Assembly (NCBI RefSeq): GCF_022919835.1
Contig: NZ_CP095074.1
Span: 124,001 to 188,000 of the forward strand
Source of the DNA: Halobacillus shinanisalinarum
GTDB taxonomy: Bacteria; Bacillota; Bacilli; Bacillales; Halobacillaceae
Length of the DNA: 64,000 nt
Direction of reading: 5' to 3'
The notes beneath the pieces were generated by a model. It was not told the origin of the DNA and ran no database searches. It worked only from the letters and a program-made list of their open reading frames with translations. Numbering within the stretch: position 1 is the first letter of the stretch; each line of letters starts with the position of its first letter. Made by a program: the position numbers and the translations under genes. Shown here piece after piece: positions 51,738-59,991 of this stretch.

Positions 51738-52794
51738 AGGACGTTGGCTCCTTTTGTGCATGCTGTTCTTTTGCTAACACTAACCGTAATTCGAAATAGG
51801 TAAACTCTCCCTCTAATGATTCATAAATCTTTTTCAAACGCTTTGTCTGAAGGGCTCGTGCTGCGTCGACAATTCTCCTTTCATCTACTTCGCTAATAAA
51901 AGTACGAATCGAGAAATGGGGTACAACTAATGCTGCTTCGACGACATGATCCTCAATCGTGCTTATTTTTAGTTGCCTTTTCCTCGCAATGTCTTTTATG
52001 GAGAATCCACGCTGCAAATAACGGTAAGTTATTTTAGCCGATTGTGTGATAAGACTGGAAGAGGACAATCCCTCAAGACAACGAGCTAACTCTGGATAGT
52101 GGGAAGGACTATTCTTTGCCTGGTGATATAGGAAGTAGAAGACATGCGATAATAGGACGTCAACATCCTGGATACTAATATTGTGATCCTGTGCTATTTG
52201 ATCCCTTGTCTCCCCAACAACACTTTCTCCAGTTAATCGACTTGTAAATAGTTCTGCCTCTAAACATGTCAATTGATTAAGTAACGTGGCCAACTCCAAA
52301 TATAACTGCACTTCAACATCTTTAATTCTTGCTTTATTCAAGCTAAATTGCTGTTTTACCCATTGTTGAACCTTAAGCTGCTCGATAATAGGCAAAAAAG
52401 CTGGGTTATTCACTGACATATGAGTAACTGTTTGAATATGCAATTGCAACCGGTCTTGAAAGTCTCTTACATTCCCGTGTTCAGCCATCCCTGAAAAGTA
52501 TTTAGGGAATGGCCCCTTATAGTTGGACAAATAATCGCTACCTTTCTCTCTAAAGACAGCAAACTGCTCATTTTCTATACTAATAAGTTGCTCATTAGCT
52601 GCACGTTTAATGAATGCCTGCAAGACTTGCTTTGAAAGACTTGGGTAAATGCCAAAGTACTGATCTAATTTATACGAACGGGCATCCTGTAATGTTTGGG
52701 AGGATCGTTTTCCCTTAAGCAAATGAAAGATCCCTGATACCGTCCGCTCTCCATTCATTTGGAGCACACATTCTAAAATAATATATAAAAACAA
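51724..52794 (-). CDS. ypbB: Helix-turn-helix protein YpbB, encoded with RecQ
   Basis: A 356-residue soluble protein, mostly helical, with a C-terminal helix-turn-helix (FSIKDIARKRQLKISTIEDHVVEAA, about residues 265-290) of the type found downstream of RecQ helicases, and NGERTVSGIFHLLKGKRSSQTLQDA near the N-terminus. It lies upstream of recQ and overlaps it, as in B. subtilis ypbB. The start is a TTG at 52794 after GGGGAG; the N-terminal sequence agrees with the B. subtilis homologue. It may act with RecQ on DNA; not shown directly. Confidence 0.86.
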   Translation of the reverse strand: MFLYIILECVLQMNGERTVSGIFHLLKGKRSSQTLQDARSYKLDQYFGIYPSLSKQVLQAFIKRAANEQLISIENEQFAVFREKGSDYLSNYKGPFPKYFSGMAEHGNVRDFQDRLQLHIQTVTHMSVNNPAFLPIIEQLKVQQWVKQQFSLNKARIKDVEVQLYLELATLLNQLTCLEAELFTSRLTGESVVGETRDQIAQDHNISIQDVDVLLSHVFYFLYHQAKNSPSHYPELARCLEGLSSSSLITQSAKITYRYLQRGFSIKDIARKRQLKISTIEDHVVEAALVVPHFSIRTFISEVDERRIVDAARALQTKRLKKIYESLEGEFTYFELRLVLAKEQHAQKEPTSYATS

Positions 52795-52824
52795 ATGAGA
52801 TTTTCACTCCCCTCTGCTTATCTA

Positions 52825-52853
52825 TTGAAAAGTTGAAACACACATCTTACAAT
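52825..52853 (+). promoter_or_regulatory. Sigma-A promoter of fer
   Basis: TTGAAA (52825-52830), 17 bases, TACAAT (52848-52853) on the plus strand, 83 bases before the fer start. Confidence 0.6.
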
Positions 52854-52908
52854 AACTATGTACGAGTTTTAGCTTAACCACTTGACCCTCTACGAAATTT
52901 CTTCATGA

Positions 52909-53184
<276 letters not shown>

Positions 53185-53220
53185 AAAGGTTCCCTTCTCA
53201 TAAAACAGAAGGGAACCTTT
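53185..53220. terminator. Bidirectional terminator between fer and the XRE gene
   Basis: A 14-bp perfect stem (53185-53198 and 53207-53220) separating the convergent genes; both stop codons lie at its edges. T-runs are short in both directions. Confidence 0.75.
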
Positions 53221-53674
53221 AATCCTTAGTTGTCAATTGACTATAACGAAACAATGCCTCTTCTTTATTAAAACTTGAGTACCAGCGGTAACCATGTTCA
53301 TCTATAATTCGAAAATGCTGACTAATAACATTTTGCTGTAATTTATACTGACCTTTTTCCTCTGCGGTTGTCCACCACATTTTTCCGCCTATTGTCTTTC
53401 TCTTTGGCAAATCAATTTGTTCATGAGCAACTGTTTCAATAATTTCAAGAGGGGCATCACCTAGCATACTTCTCATAATATCACTTTCTTTAAATAGAGC
53501 ACAAACAGCTACAACCGTTGTCCAGTTTGCTTGCGTTCTCTCTTTCTCTATTTGTACAAGCGTCTTCTTCGACACCCCAAGGATAGCAGCCATACGGTTC
53601 TGGGTGTACCCAAATTCTACACGTATTAATTTGATTCTTTTTGAAACTTGTTCAATCAAAACCTCTCTATCCAT
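53219..53674 (-). CDS. XRE-family transcriptional regulator
   Basis: Residues 8-65 are a Cro/CI-type helix-turn-helix (KRIKLIRVEFGYTQNRMAAILGVSKKTLVQIEKERTQ). The remaining 90 residues are soluble with a Trp-rich block (KMWWTTAEEKGQYKLQQNVISQHFRIIDEHGYRWYSSFN) that I cannot assign; it might be a ligand-binding domain. It is convergent with fer. The target genes are not known; its own upstream gap is the 580-base region described below. GGAGACGA precedes the ATG. Confidence 0.82.
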   Translation of the reverse strand: MDREVLIEQVSKRIKLIRVEFGYTQNRMAAILGVSKKTLVQIEKERTQANWTTVVAVCALFKESDIMRSMLGDAPLEIIETVAHEQIDLPKRKTIGGKMWWTTAEEKGQYKLQQNVISQHFRIIDEHGYRWYSSFNKEEALFRYSQLTTKD

Positions 53675-53827
53675 ACCATCGTCTCCTCATTAGCATGTCC
53701 TTATTTTATCATGTGCGCCTTTATTATTCTATCGTAAAATCTTTGTGGTAAACACAGACAAAAGCAGAAAGGCTCGTTGATTAGCAAAAGATCAATTAAG
53801 TTCTCTACAGTGGAGGAAAGCAGACAA

Positions 53828-53857
53828 AAAGACCCCCTGCTTATAGCAGAGGCAGCC
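53828..53857 (-). terminator. Terminator-like hairpin in the rsiX-XRE gap
   Basis: Arms GCAGAGG and CCCCTGC (about 53835-53853, one G-U pair in the minus-strand RNA) followed on the minus strand by GTCTTTTTG. Confidence 0.6.
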
Positions 53858-54024
53858 GAAAAAGTGACGTTTATTCAGTTCTATAAGGAATGTATTTGGC
53901 ATTTTTGTTATTGTCATGTATGAAATGGTCGTATGATTTCTGTGTACAAAGACCTCAGATGTCTCTTGGTTAGTGATATTTTTCTTAAAAACTTCCGATT
54001 GTTGAGGACGGGGTCCGTATAAAA

Positions 54025-54079
54025 AAAGAGAAAGATGGCTGGGAAACGGCTTTTCGTGGGCGAACGCCGTTTCCCAGCC
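54025..54079 (-). terminator. Long hairpin with T-run downstream of rsiX
   Basis: A 15-bp perfect stem (54035-54049 and 54065-54079) with a 15-base loop, followed on the minus strand by TCTTTCTCTTTTTTT. It lies 176 bases after the rsiX stop, so it ends either a long 3' tail of rsiX or a separate short RNA. Confidence 0.8.
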
Positions 54080-54254
54080 ACCTTATGATCATGAAGATGA
54101 ACGGAACCAATCATGTAGTCCATTATATAGGGAGTTTCCTTAAATCAGTATGATAGAATGCTGTATAACTACGCTCCGCTATATAATAAGGAAGTCTACT
54201 CTTTTTACTATACAAAGACTTTTTCAGTGGTCTCGCTTATGGCAAGGGTTCTGA

Positions 54255-55400
54255 TTATTCGTCAGCTGGTACAGGGTTTAGTCCTTTAGGTGTTTCGATT
54301 GATCCATTAAGCTCGTAAGGCCCAAGTTTTCCGACCGACGTGTTTTCAAATATGACTTGATTATATCCAAAATGACGAGCGGTAATCAGAATCGATTCTA
54401 CGCCTGTCAACATCTCCTGTTTCTCAACATGCTTAGGATCATTGAGTTCGACTACAAGCTTATCCCCTTCCTCACGTGAGGACTGGATCTTAACTTCTGA
54501 AGGAATAGGTGCATTTACTTCAGGATTTTCCTCATCCTTTTTTAATTCTTTTAAAGCATCACTTATTGAAAGTCCTTTGGTTATAGAGATAGGTACGAAG
54601 AAAGAGGTATCCTTTGAAGAAGGTTTGAGTACTTTAAAAATAAAGCTGCCTTCTTTTATAGATGACAATGAGGTGACCTCTCCATAACTGCCTAACGAAA
54701 CTGGTGCCCCGTCTTCTGTCTGCAGGGAAATGTTATCAATATTGTAAGGTTCGACAGCCCACTTGATGCTATCTACAATCTTTGTAATCATCGCACTCCC
54801 ACCGCTTACTGTAAAGTCATTCGGAAATATAACACTTGCTTTATTTGCGTCTTTGTTAATCGAAATATCAATGTCTTTCAAAAAGCTCTCTGATAACCCG
54901 AGCTTATCGGCATTTACTGTCTTCTTTTCTTCACCTTTTCCATTTTCCATTACCATTAGAGGAACGATATGTTGAGCATTTCGGTCAGCTACAGCTAAAG
55001 GCTCCATCTCATTCGTAATTTCTTCTACAAGCATACTGTTCAGTTGTTCACTCGTTGAGGCCATATCTCCTTGACTGCCTTCAGCAGGAAGCTTTTCCGG
55101 ACTATTTGAACCTTCATGATTTCCTCGAGTCAACGTTTGATTTTCAGTAGTGGACTCAGGTGTCTCTAAAGCCCCATCTTGCATGGTATAAAATGAGAAA
55201 GGTACAACAACCGCCAGAATCAGCAAGGCCATTATAGAGGCGAGACCAGGCATAAGCCATCTCGGCCGTGAGTTCCTCTGTTGAGAATTTTCTTCAGGAA
55301 TTTGACGATCATACTCCGCCTTCGTTTTTTTATCCTTAATTTCAGGGAGCTCATGCAGCATCTTTTCTAAACGGTTATTCTGTTCATCATTATGCTTCAT
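54255..55400 (-). CDS. rsiX: Anti-sigma-X factor RsiX
   Basis: A 381-residue single-pass membrane protein: a cytoplasmic N-terminus of about 50 residues that would bind the sigma factor, a transmembrane helix (LMPGLASIMALLILAVVVPF), a Thr/Ser/Glu-rich stalk, and a large outer region with two GerMN-like repeats (VSGGSAMITKIVDSIKWAV, and TARHFGYNQVIFENTSVGKLGP). It follows sigX with an 11-base overlap, which defines it as its cognate anti-sigma. GGGAGG lies nine bases before the ATG at 55400; an ATG at 55406 is too near the ribosome site. It likely controls envelope stress genes. Confidence 0.88.
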   Translation of the reverse strand: MKHNDEQNNRLEKMLHELPEIKDKKTKAEYDRQIPEENSQQRNSRPRWLMPGLASIMALLILAVVVPFSFYTMQDGALETPESTTENQTLTRGNHEGSNSPEKLPAEGSQGDMASTSEQLNSMLVEEITNEMEPLAVADRNAQHIVPLMVMENGKGEEKKTVNADKLGLSESFLKDIDISINKDANKASVIFPNDFTVSGGSAMITKIVDSIKWAVEPYNIDNISLQTEDGAPVSLGSYGEVTSLSSIKEGSFIFKVLKPSSKDTSFFVPISITKGLSISDALKELKKDEENPEVNAPIPSEVKIQSSREEGDKLVVELNDPKHVEKQEMLTGVESILITARHFGYNQVIFENTSVGKLGPYELNGSIETPKGLNPVPADE

Positions 55401-55923
55401 GGTCATCCACCTCCCTTGCTTGTAAACGTTTTTTCAAAGCCTGCATCCCTCTATGTTGTGTTGTTTTCACTTTACTGTCACTGAACTGAAGGATATCTGC
55501 AGTTTCCTGTATAGACATTCCCTGAATATACCTCAAAATGATGACACTTTTTTGATCTAGCGTACATTGATCAAGCGCTTTATAAACTTCTCTCATTTGA
55601 TCACTCAATTCAACGACTTCATCAGGTAAAGGTTCACCATCCTTCAAGGACTCCCCTTTTTCTTCCCAGTTAAAAAAGTCCATGATCCTCTTACGTTTTG
55701 TTCCTTGTTTGCGAAAATAGTCAATTGCCACATGGCGAGCAATAGAGAACAACCATGTTTTTTCACTGCTCCTCCCATCAAAAGATTGGTACGATTGGAG
55801 CACTTTTATATAAACCTCCTGTGTTAAATCTTCAGCTGCTTGACGGTTTTTAACCATATAATAAATAAATTGAAATAGATCTCGATGATACTTATCATAA
55901 AATTCATCAAAGAACGGTTTCAC
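55390..55923 (-). CDS. sigX: ECF RNA polymerase sigma factor SigX
   Basis: Region 2 (HRDLFQFIYYMVKNRQAAEDLTQEVYIKVLQSYQSFDGRSSEKTWLFSIARHVAIDYFRKQ) and region 4 (ALDQCTLDQKSVIILRYIQGMSIQETADILQFSDSKVKTTQHRG) are well conserved and very like B. subtilis SigX. The start is GTG at 55923, eight bases after GGGGAGG, giving 177 residues; the frame to 55944 crosses the ribosome site. In B. subtilis SigX controls envelope charge modification and resistance to cationic peptides. An exact autoregulatory promoter precedes it. Its position downstream of resE is conserved, with the cobalamin cassette in between. Confidence 0.95.
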   Translation of the reverse strand: MKPFFDEFYDKYHRDLFQFIYYMVKNRQAAEDLTQEVYIKVLQSYQSFDGRSSEKTWLFSIARHVAIDYFRKQGTKRKRIMDFFNWEEKGESLKDGEPLPDEVVELSDQMREVYKALDQCTLDQKSVIILRYIQGMSIQETADILQFSDSKVKTTQHRGMQALKKRLQAREVDDHEA

Positions 55924-55951
55924 ACCTTGAACCTCCCCGTTCACTCATATT

Positions 55952-55978
55952 GTCGTTTATGTAGATTAAAAAGTTACA
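55952..55978 (-). promoter_or_regulatory. SigX-type autoregulatory promoter of sigX
   Basis: TGTAAC (55973-55978), 17 bases, CGAC (55952-55955) on the minus strand, exactly the known SigX consensus. It lies 29 bases before the GTG start. Confidence 0.8.
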
Positions 55979-56065
55979 CTTCCCCATCATAATACGGATA
56001 ATTAAAAATGAAAAATAATAATATCACACTACGAAAAGCGAGGATAGTTATAATTTTCTGAGCAA

Positions 56066-56104
56066 AAACAAAAAAGAAGCTGCCTTCTCTAGCAACTTCT
56101 TTTC
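56066..56104 (-). terminator. Terminator of the cobalamin uptake cassette
   Basis: Arms AAAAGAAG-TGC and GCA-CTTCTTTT (about 56073-56083 and 56092-56103, one mismatch) with a T-run on the minus strand. Confidence 0.75.
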
Positions 56105-56136
56105 TAAGATGGGTTTTCTATTCGAACATCGACATA

Positions 56137-56646
56137 TTATACACTGGAAATCGCATGCCTCTTTTGATATTTAGAAAATAATGTACCTAGCACAGGGGAA
56201 AGCACGAGTATAAAAATGACGTTACTTGCAGCATGGTTTAAATCCATTGGCAGCCCAGCTAAATAATAAGCCCAGAATGGCTGCCCGACTGCCCTCATCG
56301 TTAATGAAATGATTAAGCCATATAAGATTCCACTAATAAACCCATATATTGAGAGAAGCCACACAGGTATCGTGGACCAAAACTTTCCGATTAATCCCGC
56401 TACCAATCCGATAATAGACCATGAAACGACTTGCCATATCGTCCAATACCCCATCCCTAAAAATATATTCGACAGAAAAGTAGTTAAAAAAGCCATAACA
56501 ACTGCTGAAAACGGTCCTAACCAAAACCCTGTAATGATAATGATCGCCGTTACAGGCTGGGCATTGGGGATGTTTGCCATAACAAGCCTTCCTGCAATTG
56601 CCATAGAGGCGAGCATAGCGATCAAGGTAAGTTTATAGGTGTTCAT
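56137..56646 (-). CDS. ECF transporter S-component, probably for cobalamin
   Basis: A 169-residue membrane protein of about five or six helices with little charge. The N-terminus KLTLIAMLASMAIAGRLVMANIPNAQPVTAIIIITG has the AxxxA pattern used by ECF S-components to dock on EcfT. Subgroup relatives (CbrT type) import cobalamin or cobinamides. The substrate is inferred from the cobalamin riboswitch upstream. It follows the DUF4430-like lipoprotein by six bases, with no good ribosome site of its own, so it is probably translationally coupled. The shared energising module EcfAA'T is not in this window. It is not FmnP, as no flavin riboswitch is present. Confidence 0.8.
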   Translation of the reverse strand: MNTYKLTLIAMLASMAIAGRLVMANIPNAQPVTAIIIITGFWLGPFSAVVMAFLTTFLSNIFLGMGYWTIWQVVSWSIIGLVAGLIGKFWSTIPVWLLSIYGFISGILYGLIISLTMRAVGQPFWAYYLAGLPMDLNHAASNVIFILVLSPVLGTLFSKYQKRHAISSV

Positions 56647-56652
56647 TTCTCA

Positions 56653-57048
56653 TCATTCCCAAGCGTGGAAGTCAAAAACGATTTCGTCTCCCTGTTTCAC
56701 TTCATATTCATTAGCCCCGACCATTGCAGATTCACCATTAATTGTAAACAACCATGCCTTTTCGTCAGTAGCAGTGATTCCTTCTATGCCAGTAATAAAC
56801 CCTTCATTTTCTTCCACTTCGAAGTTGTTCTTCATCACGTCCATTAGCATGGTTCCTTCTTCCACAGTCACGTCTTTAGTCGAAATGACTTTCTCGCCTT
56901 TATTCTTAGAAAGCTCAATTTGGAGGGTTACCTCTTGTTTCTCCTCTTGTTTGGAAGCCGTTTCCTCACCGCCGCTTTCCGATTGACAGCCTGCTAACAC
57001 GAGCATTGTCAGCATAAGTGCAGATAATAGTGTAGACACCTTTCCCAT
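56653..57048 (-). CDS. DUF4430-type lipoprotein, candidate cobalamin-binding protein
   Basis: A 131-residue lipoprotein: signal peptide with lipobox VLAGC (C21), a short Glu-rich linker, and one small beta domain (VTLQIELSKNKGEKVISTKDVTVEEGTMLMDVMKNNF, GITATDEKAWLFTINGESAMVGANEYEVKQGDEIVFDF). This pattern matches DUF4430, related to the C-terminal domain of the eukaryotic vitamin B12 carriers transcobalamin and intrinsic factor. AGAGGAG precedes the ATG by eight bases. Located between the cobalamin riboswitch and an S-component gene, it probably presents cobalamin at the cell surface; direct binding is inference. Confidence 0.82.
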   Translation of the reverse strand: MGKVSTLLSALMLTMLVLAGCQSESGGEETASKQEEKQEVTLQIELSKNKGEKVISTKDVTVEEGTMLMDVMKNNFEVEENEGFITGIEGITATDEKAWLFTINGESAMVGANEYEVKQGDEIVFDFHAWE

Positions 57049-57130
57049 AAAAAAAACTCCTCTTCCTATTTAAATTGACTCATAATGCTGTTCGAAGGAA
57101 GGATATGACTGGACAACACAGATCTAACTA

Positions 57131-57164
57131 TAAAAAACCTGCTCTTCAATAGAAGAACAGGCTT
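57131..57164 (-). terminator. Riboswitch-linked terminator
   Basis: Arms CCTG.TCTTC and GAAGA.CAGG (57138-57147 and 57152-57161, one mismatch) followed on the minus strand by TTTTTTATAG. It lies between the cobalamin aptamer and the lipoprotein gene and is the likely off-state element. Confidence 0.78.
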
Positions 57165-57207
57165 AAGACATACCAGTTAGGCTATGTAAATACATTACAC
57201 GAATCAG

Positions 57208-57406
57208 TCCGGTTGCCTCAAACGCTCAATCCCCGAAGCTTTGAAACAGCGTAAGATCAGGCAGGTCTACTGACTTGTGTGTCGTTCTACTCAAGGACCT
57301 TCCCGCGACTTATCCGCAGTGGTCTTCCTTATTTCGTCTACACATACAGTTGCGAGGACAGTTCTGGCCTTTCACCAGATTCCCTATTTCATCCATAAAG
57401 GTACCT
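57208..57406 (-). ncRNA. Cobalamin riboswitch
   Basis: On the minus strand the aptamer shows the conserved core AAATAGGGAATCTGGTGAAA, then CCAGAACTGTC.CGCAACTGTA, a GACGAAATAAGGAAG element and the B12 box AAGTCAGTAGACCTGCC (57260-57276). GGTACC near the 5' end and a closing GGCAACC region near 57211 bracket it. It lies upstream of a DUF4430-type lipoprotein and an S-component gene and downstream of resE. With bound cobalamin the RNA should favour the terminator at 57131-57164, shutting off uptake when vitamin is sufficient. Confidence 0.93.
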
Positions 57407-57461
57407 AAATCTATTTATTAAGTTCCTGTTCATCGTACATGAAGAGCAGTCAATTATCAAG

Positions 57462-59243
57462 CTATTTGTTATTAGTCTCAAGGTCAACAGGCAGTTTAAA
57501 CGTAAAGGTAGTACCTTCATTTACTTTACTATGGACATGTATGGAACCCCTATGTGCTTCTACAATATTATTAGCTATCGCAAGCCCTAGACCTGTTCCC
57601 TTTTTACTTGTCTCTCTTTTCCTAGATTTATCTGCTTTATAAAATCTCTCAAAAACAAATGGAAGATCTTCCTCTGGAATTCCCGGGCCTGAATCAATGA
57701 CTTCAAACACCCATTCAGTAGCTGTTCGTTTAATATTTACATCGACTACTCCTTGCTCTTCAGAATGACGGATCGCATTATCGATTAAGTTCGTTAAGAC
57801 TTGTTCAATACGATCAGCATCTACATTCATCGTCTCGAAGTTATCGCCAAAATGAAGGTGTAACTCAACACCCCGCTCACTTGCTAATCCTTGGAATTTA
57901 CGAATAATCTTATCTAAGAGCGGCTTTACTTCAACCGAGTCAATATATAAAGTAATATGACCCGCTTCCATTCTTGCCAGGTCAAGTAGTTCATTTACTA
58001 GCCTGCCAATACGCAGTGATTCATCATGTATGATTTTCGCCAGTTCATTTTTATCTTCTTTTGATTCTGCGATATCATCTACAATGGCTTCACTGTATCC
58101 TTGCAACATGGAGATTGGTGTTCGAAGTTCGTGTGAAACGTTAGCGATAAAGTCTTTCCTTAACTTATCTAACCTTCGTTCTTCCGTCATGTCACGAAGC
58201 ACGGCGACTGCCCCCCTAATATAGGTTCGATCATAAAGTGGGGTCATGAGCATAACCCATGTACGGCCTTGAACTGTGATTTCGGTCATAACTTCCTGCT
58301 CACTTTCGATGACTTCATCAAACTGTTTTTTTAATGGCTGGGGAACTTGCCGTCTTTCTTCAGATGCTTGAACAGAGTGATTTTCATATCTCCATGATTG
58401 ATAAAATTGGTCCGCAGGTGGATTTGAGACTAAAATTTCTCCCTTGCGATTGATCGTTAAAACTCCATCAGCCATAGATCGTAAAATTCCGGAAAGCTGC
58501 TCTTTTTCCTGATTTACGGCATTAATGTGGAACTTAAGCTCTCGTCCCATACGATTGAATGCCATCGCTAATTCACCAATTTCGTCATGTGTTAAAATTG
58601 GAATCTTTGTATTAAATTCTCCTTTAGCAAGTTCAAGTGCCCCTTCTCTCATTTTTATCAAGGGAGCGGTGATACGTGTAGATAGGAAGAAGGCAAAGAT
58701 TGTTGTCAAGATAATGGCAATTCCCGCCCCTAAGAAAATTATTTTTGTCGTTTGATTTGAAGTCTTTTGAATCGTATCTAGTGATTGATATACAAATACA
58801 GCTCCCCGCTCATTGGCAAGCGGTGTCCCGACTACCATAACCTCAAGCTCGGACTGGTTAAACCCTGCCACTTTCATAACATCCTCACCGTTTTCTATAA
58901 CTGAGGAAAGTTCATTGTCGTTCATAAACCAGTTATAGCCTATAGTTGGCAATTTGTTTGAGTCACTGGAAGATGTTAAAAAATCAGATGAATCGTAAGC
59001 TACAAGGATTTGACTAGCAGGGTCTTTAATTAAATTGGTCATAGATAATATTAAGTCTCGGTCCTCGTATTCTTCCACAACCTCAGATACTTTCGAAGCT
59101 GTTTGCAACAAATCCCGTTCTGCTTCTAATACATGATAATTTTCAAAAAACTTTAAAAGGAGGAAGGTCAGTATAACTAAAACGAAACAAACAAGCAGAA
59201 GAATGGTAAACCATAGTTTTCCTACAACACTTCTCCAGAACAT
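57462..59243 (-). CDS. resE: Sensor histidine kinase ResE
   Basis: The membrane-bound kinase of the ResDE system, which reacts to oxygen limitation and nitric oxide. Two transmembrane helices (about 11-31 and 167-188) flank an extracytoplasmic domain; then HAMP (190-242), PAS (246-355), dimerisation domain with H371 in VSHELRTPISM, and a HATPase domain with DNAIRHSEEQG, DSGPGIPEEDLPFVFERFY and KGTGLGLAI. The length of 593 residues agrees with B. subtilis ResE. Its start shares one base with the resD stop. Phosphorylates ResD. Confidence 0.96.
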   Translation of the reverse strand: MFWRSVVGKLWFTILLLVCFVLVILTFLLLKFFENYHVLEAERDLLQTASKVSEVVEEYEDRDLILSMTNLIKDPASQILVAYDSSDFLTSSSDSNKLPTIGYNWFMNDNELSSVIENGEDVMKVAGFNQSELEVMVVGTPLANERGAVFVYQSLDTIQKTSNQTTKIIFLGAGIAIILTTIFAFFLSTRITAPLIKMREGALELAKGEFNTKIPILTHDEIGELAMAFNRMGRELKFHINAVNQEKEQLSGILRSMADGVLTINRKGEILVSNPPADQFYQSWRYENHSVQASEERRQVPQPLKKQFDEVIESEQEVMTEITVQGRTWVMLMTPLYDRTYIRGAVAVLRDMTEERRLDKLRKDFIANVSHELRTPISMLQGYSEAIVDDIAESKEDKNELAKIIHDESLRIGRLVNELLDLARMEAGHITLYIDSVEVKPLLDKIIRKFQGLASERGVELHLHFGDNFETMNVDADRIEQVLTNLIDNAIRHSEEQGVVDVNIKRTATEWVFEVIDSGPGIPEEDLPFVFERFYKADKSRKRETSKKGTGLGLAIANNIVEAHRGSIHVHSKVNEGTTFTFKLPVDLETNNK

Positions 59244-59959
59244 TACTCGCCACTAACCTCAAATTTATAACCAACGCCCCATACTGTAACGATCATCCCC
59301 GCCGCATCCGTTGATACCTTACTTAATTTTTCACGAAGGCGTTTCACATGTGTATCCACAGTGCGCAAATCACCAAAGAACTCATATTGCCATACTTCTT
59401 TTAGCAATTGTTCTCGATCAAACACCTTATCAGGTGTTTGGGCCATATAATTAAGCAATTCGTACTCTTTGGGAGTTAGTGCAACTTCTTTCCCGTCAGC
59501 TGTGACACGATGGGCATCATTATCAATGGTCATATGAGGAAATACTAGTACATTTCTAGCTGACGTATCGGTTTCCAAGAATTTTGTCGTTGAAGCTCGT
59601 CTTAGAAGCGCTTTCACACGCAGCACAACTTCCCTCGGGCTAAATGGCTTTACAATGTAGTCATCTGTCCCTACTTCAAAGCCTTGCACACGATTGGCTT
59701 CCTCTCCCTTAGCCGTCAGCATAATCACAGGAGTCGCTTTTTTCTCACGTAATTCTTTACATACTTCAATACCATCTTTACCCGGCATCATGAGGTCAAG
59801 TAAAATCACATCATAATCCTCTTGCAGGGCTTTCTTTATAGCTTCTTCGCCATCTTCAGCCTCTTCTACTGTATAGTCTTCACGTTCAAGATACATACGG
59901 ATAAGCCTTCTAATACGCTCCTCGTCATCTACCACTAATATTTTTGCTTCATGATCCAT
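59243..59959 (-). CDS. resD: Response regulator ResD
   Basis: An OmpR-family regulator. The receiver domain has D11/D12, the phosphorylation site D55 in VILLDLMMPG, and the Lys in MLTAKG. The C-terminal winged helix spans about residues 135-235 with TPKEYELLNYMAQTPDKVFDREQLLKEVW and VDTHVKRLREKL. GGAGGGAG precedes the ATG. ResD activates respiration genes such as resA, qcrABC-type and ctaA in B. subtilis. It lies downstream of resABC, but a terminator and an unusual 204-bp element come between, so resDE likely depends on its own promoter. Confidence 0.96.
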   Translation of the reverse strand: MDHEAKILVVDDEERIRRLIRMYLEREDYTVEEAEDGEEAIKKALQEDYDVILLDLMMPGKDGIEVCKELREKKATPVIMLTAKGEEANRVQGFEVGTDDYIVKPFSPREVVLRVKALLRRASTTKFLETDTSARNVLVFPHMTIDNDAHRVTADGKEVALTPKEYELLNYMAQTPDKVFDREQLLKEVWQYEFFGDLRTVDTHVKRLREKLSKVSTDAAGMIVTVWGVGYKFEVSGE

Positions 59960-59991
59960 TTGCTTGCTCCCTCCATTTTTTTACTAGTGTG

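Larger units (their letters stand above)
53675..54254. other. 580-bp gap with two minus-strand terminator-like hairpins
   Basis: No gene with a ribosome site was found. It holds a strong hairpin with T-run at 54025-54079 and a second at 53828-53857. A TATAAT on the minus strand (54122-54127) lies 40 bases upstream of the first hairpin. The remaining sequence is A/T rich and unremarkable. Confidence 0.6.

Noticed and set aside
54035..54079. The long inverted repeat as an insertion-sequence end
   Set aside because: No transposase, no second copy in the window, and the T-run on one side only fits a terminator.
53914..54123. 69-codon minus-strand frame in the rsiX-XRE gap
   Set aside because: It reads through the long hairpin and T-run and has no ribosome site; composition is not protein-like.
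56137..56646. Riboflavin S-component FmnP
   Set aside because: The upstream RNA has the B12 box and cobalamin core, not the flavin aptamer.
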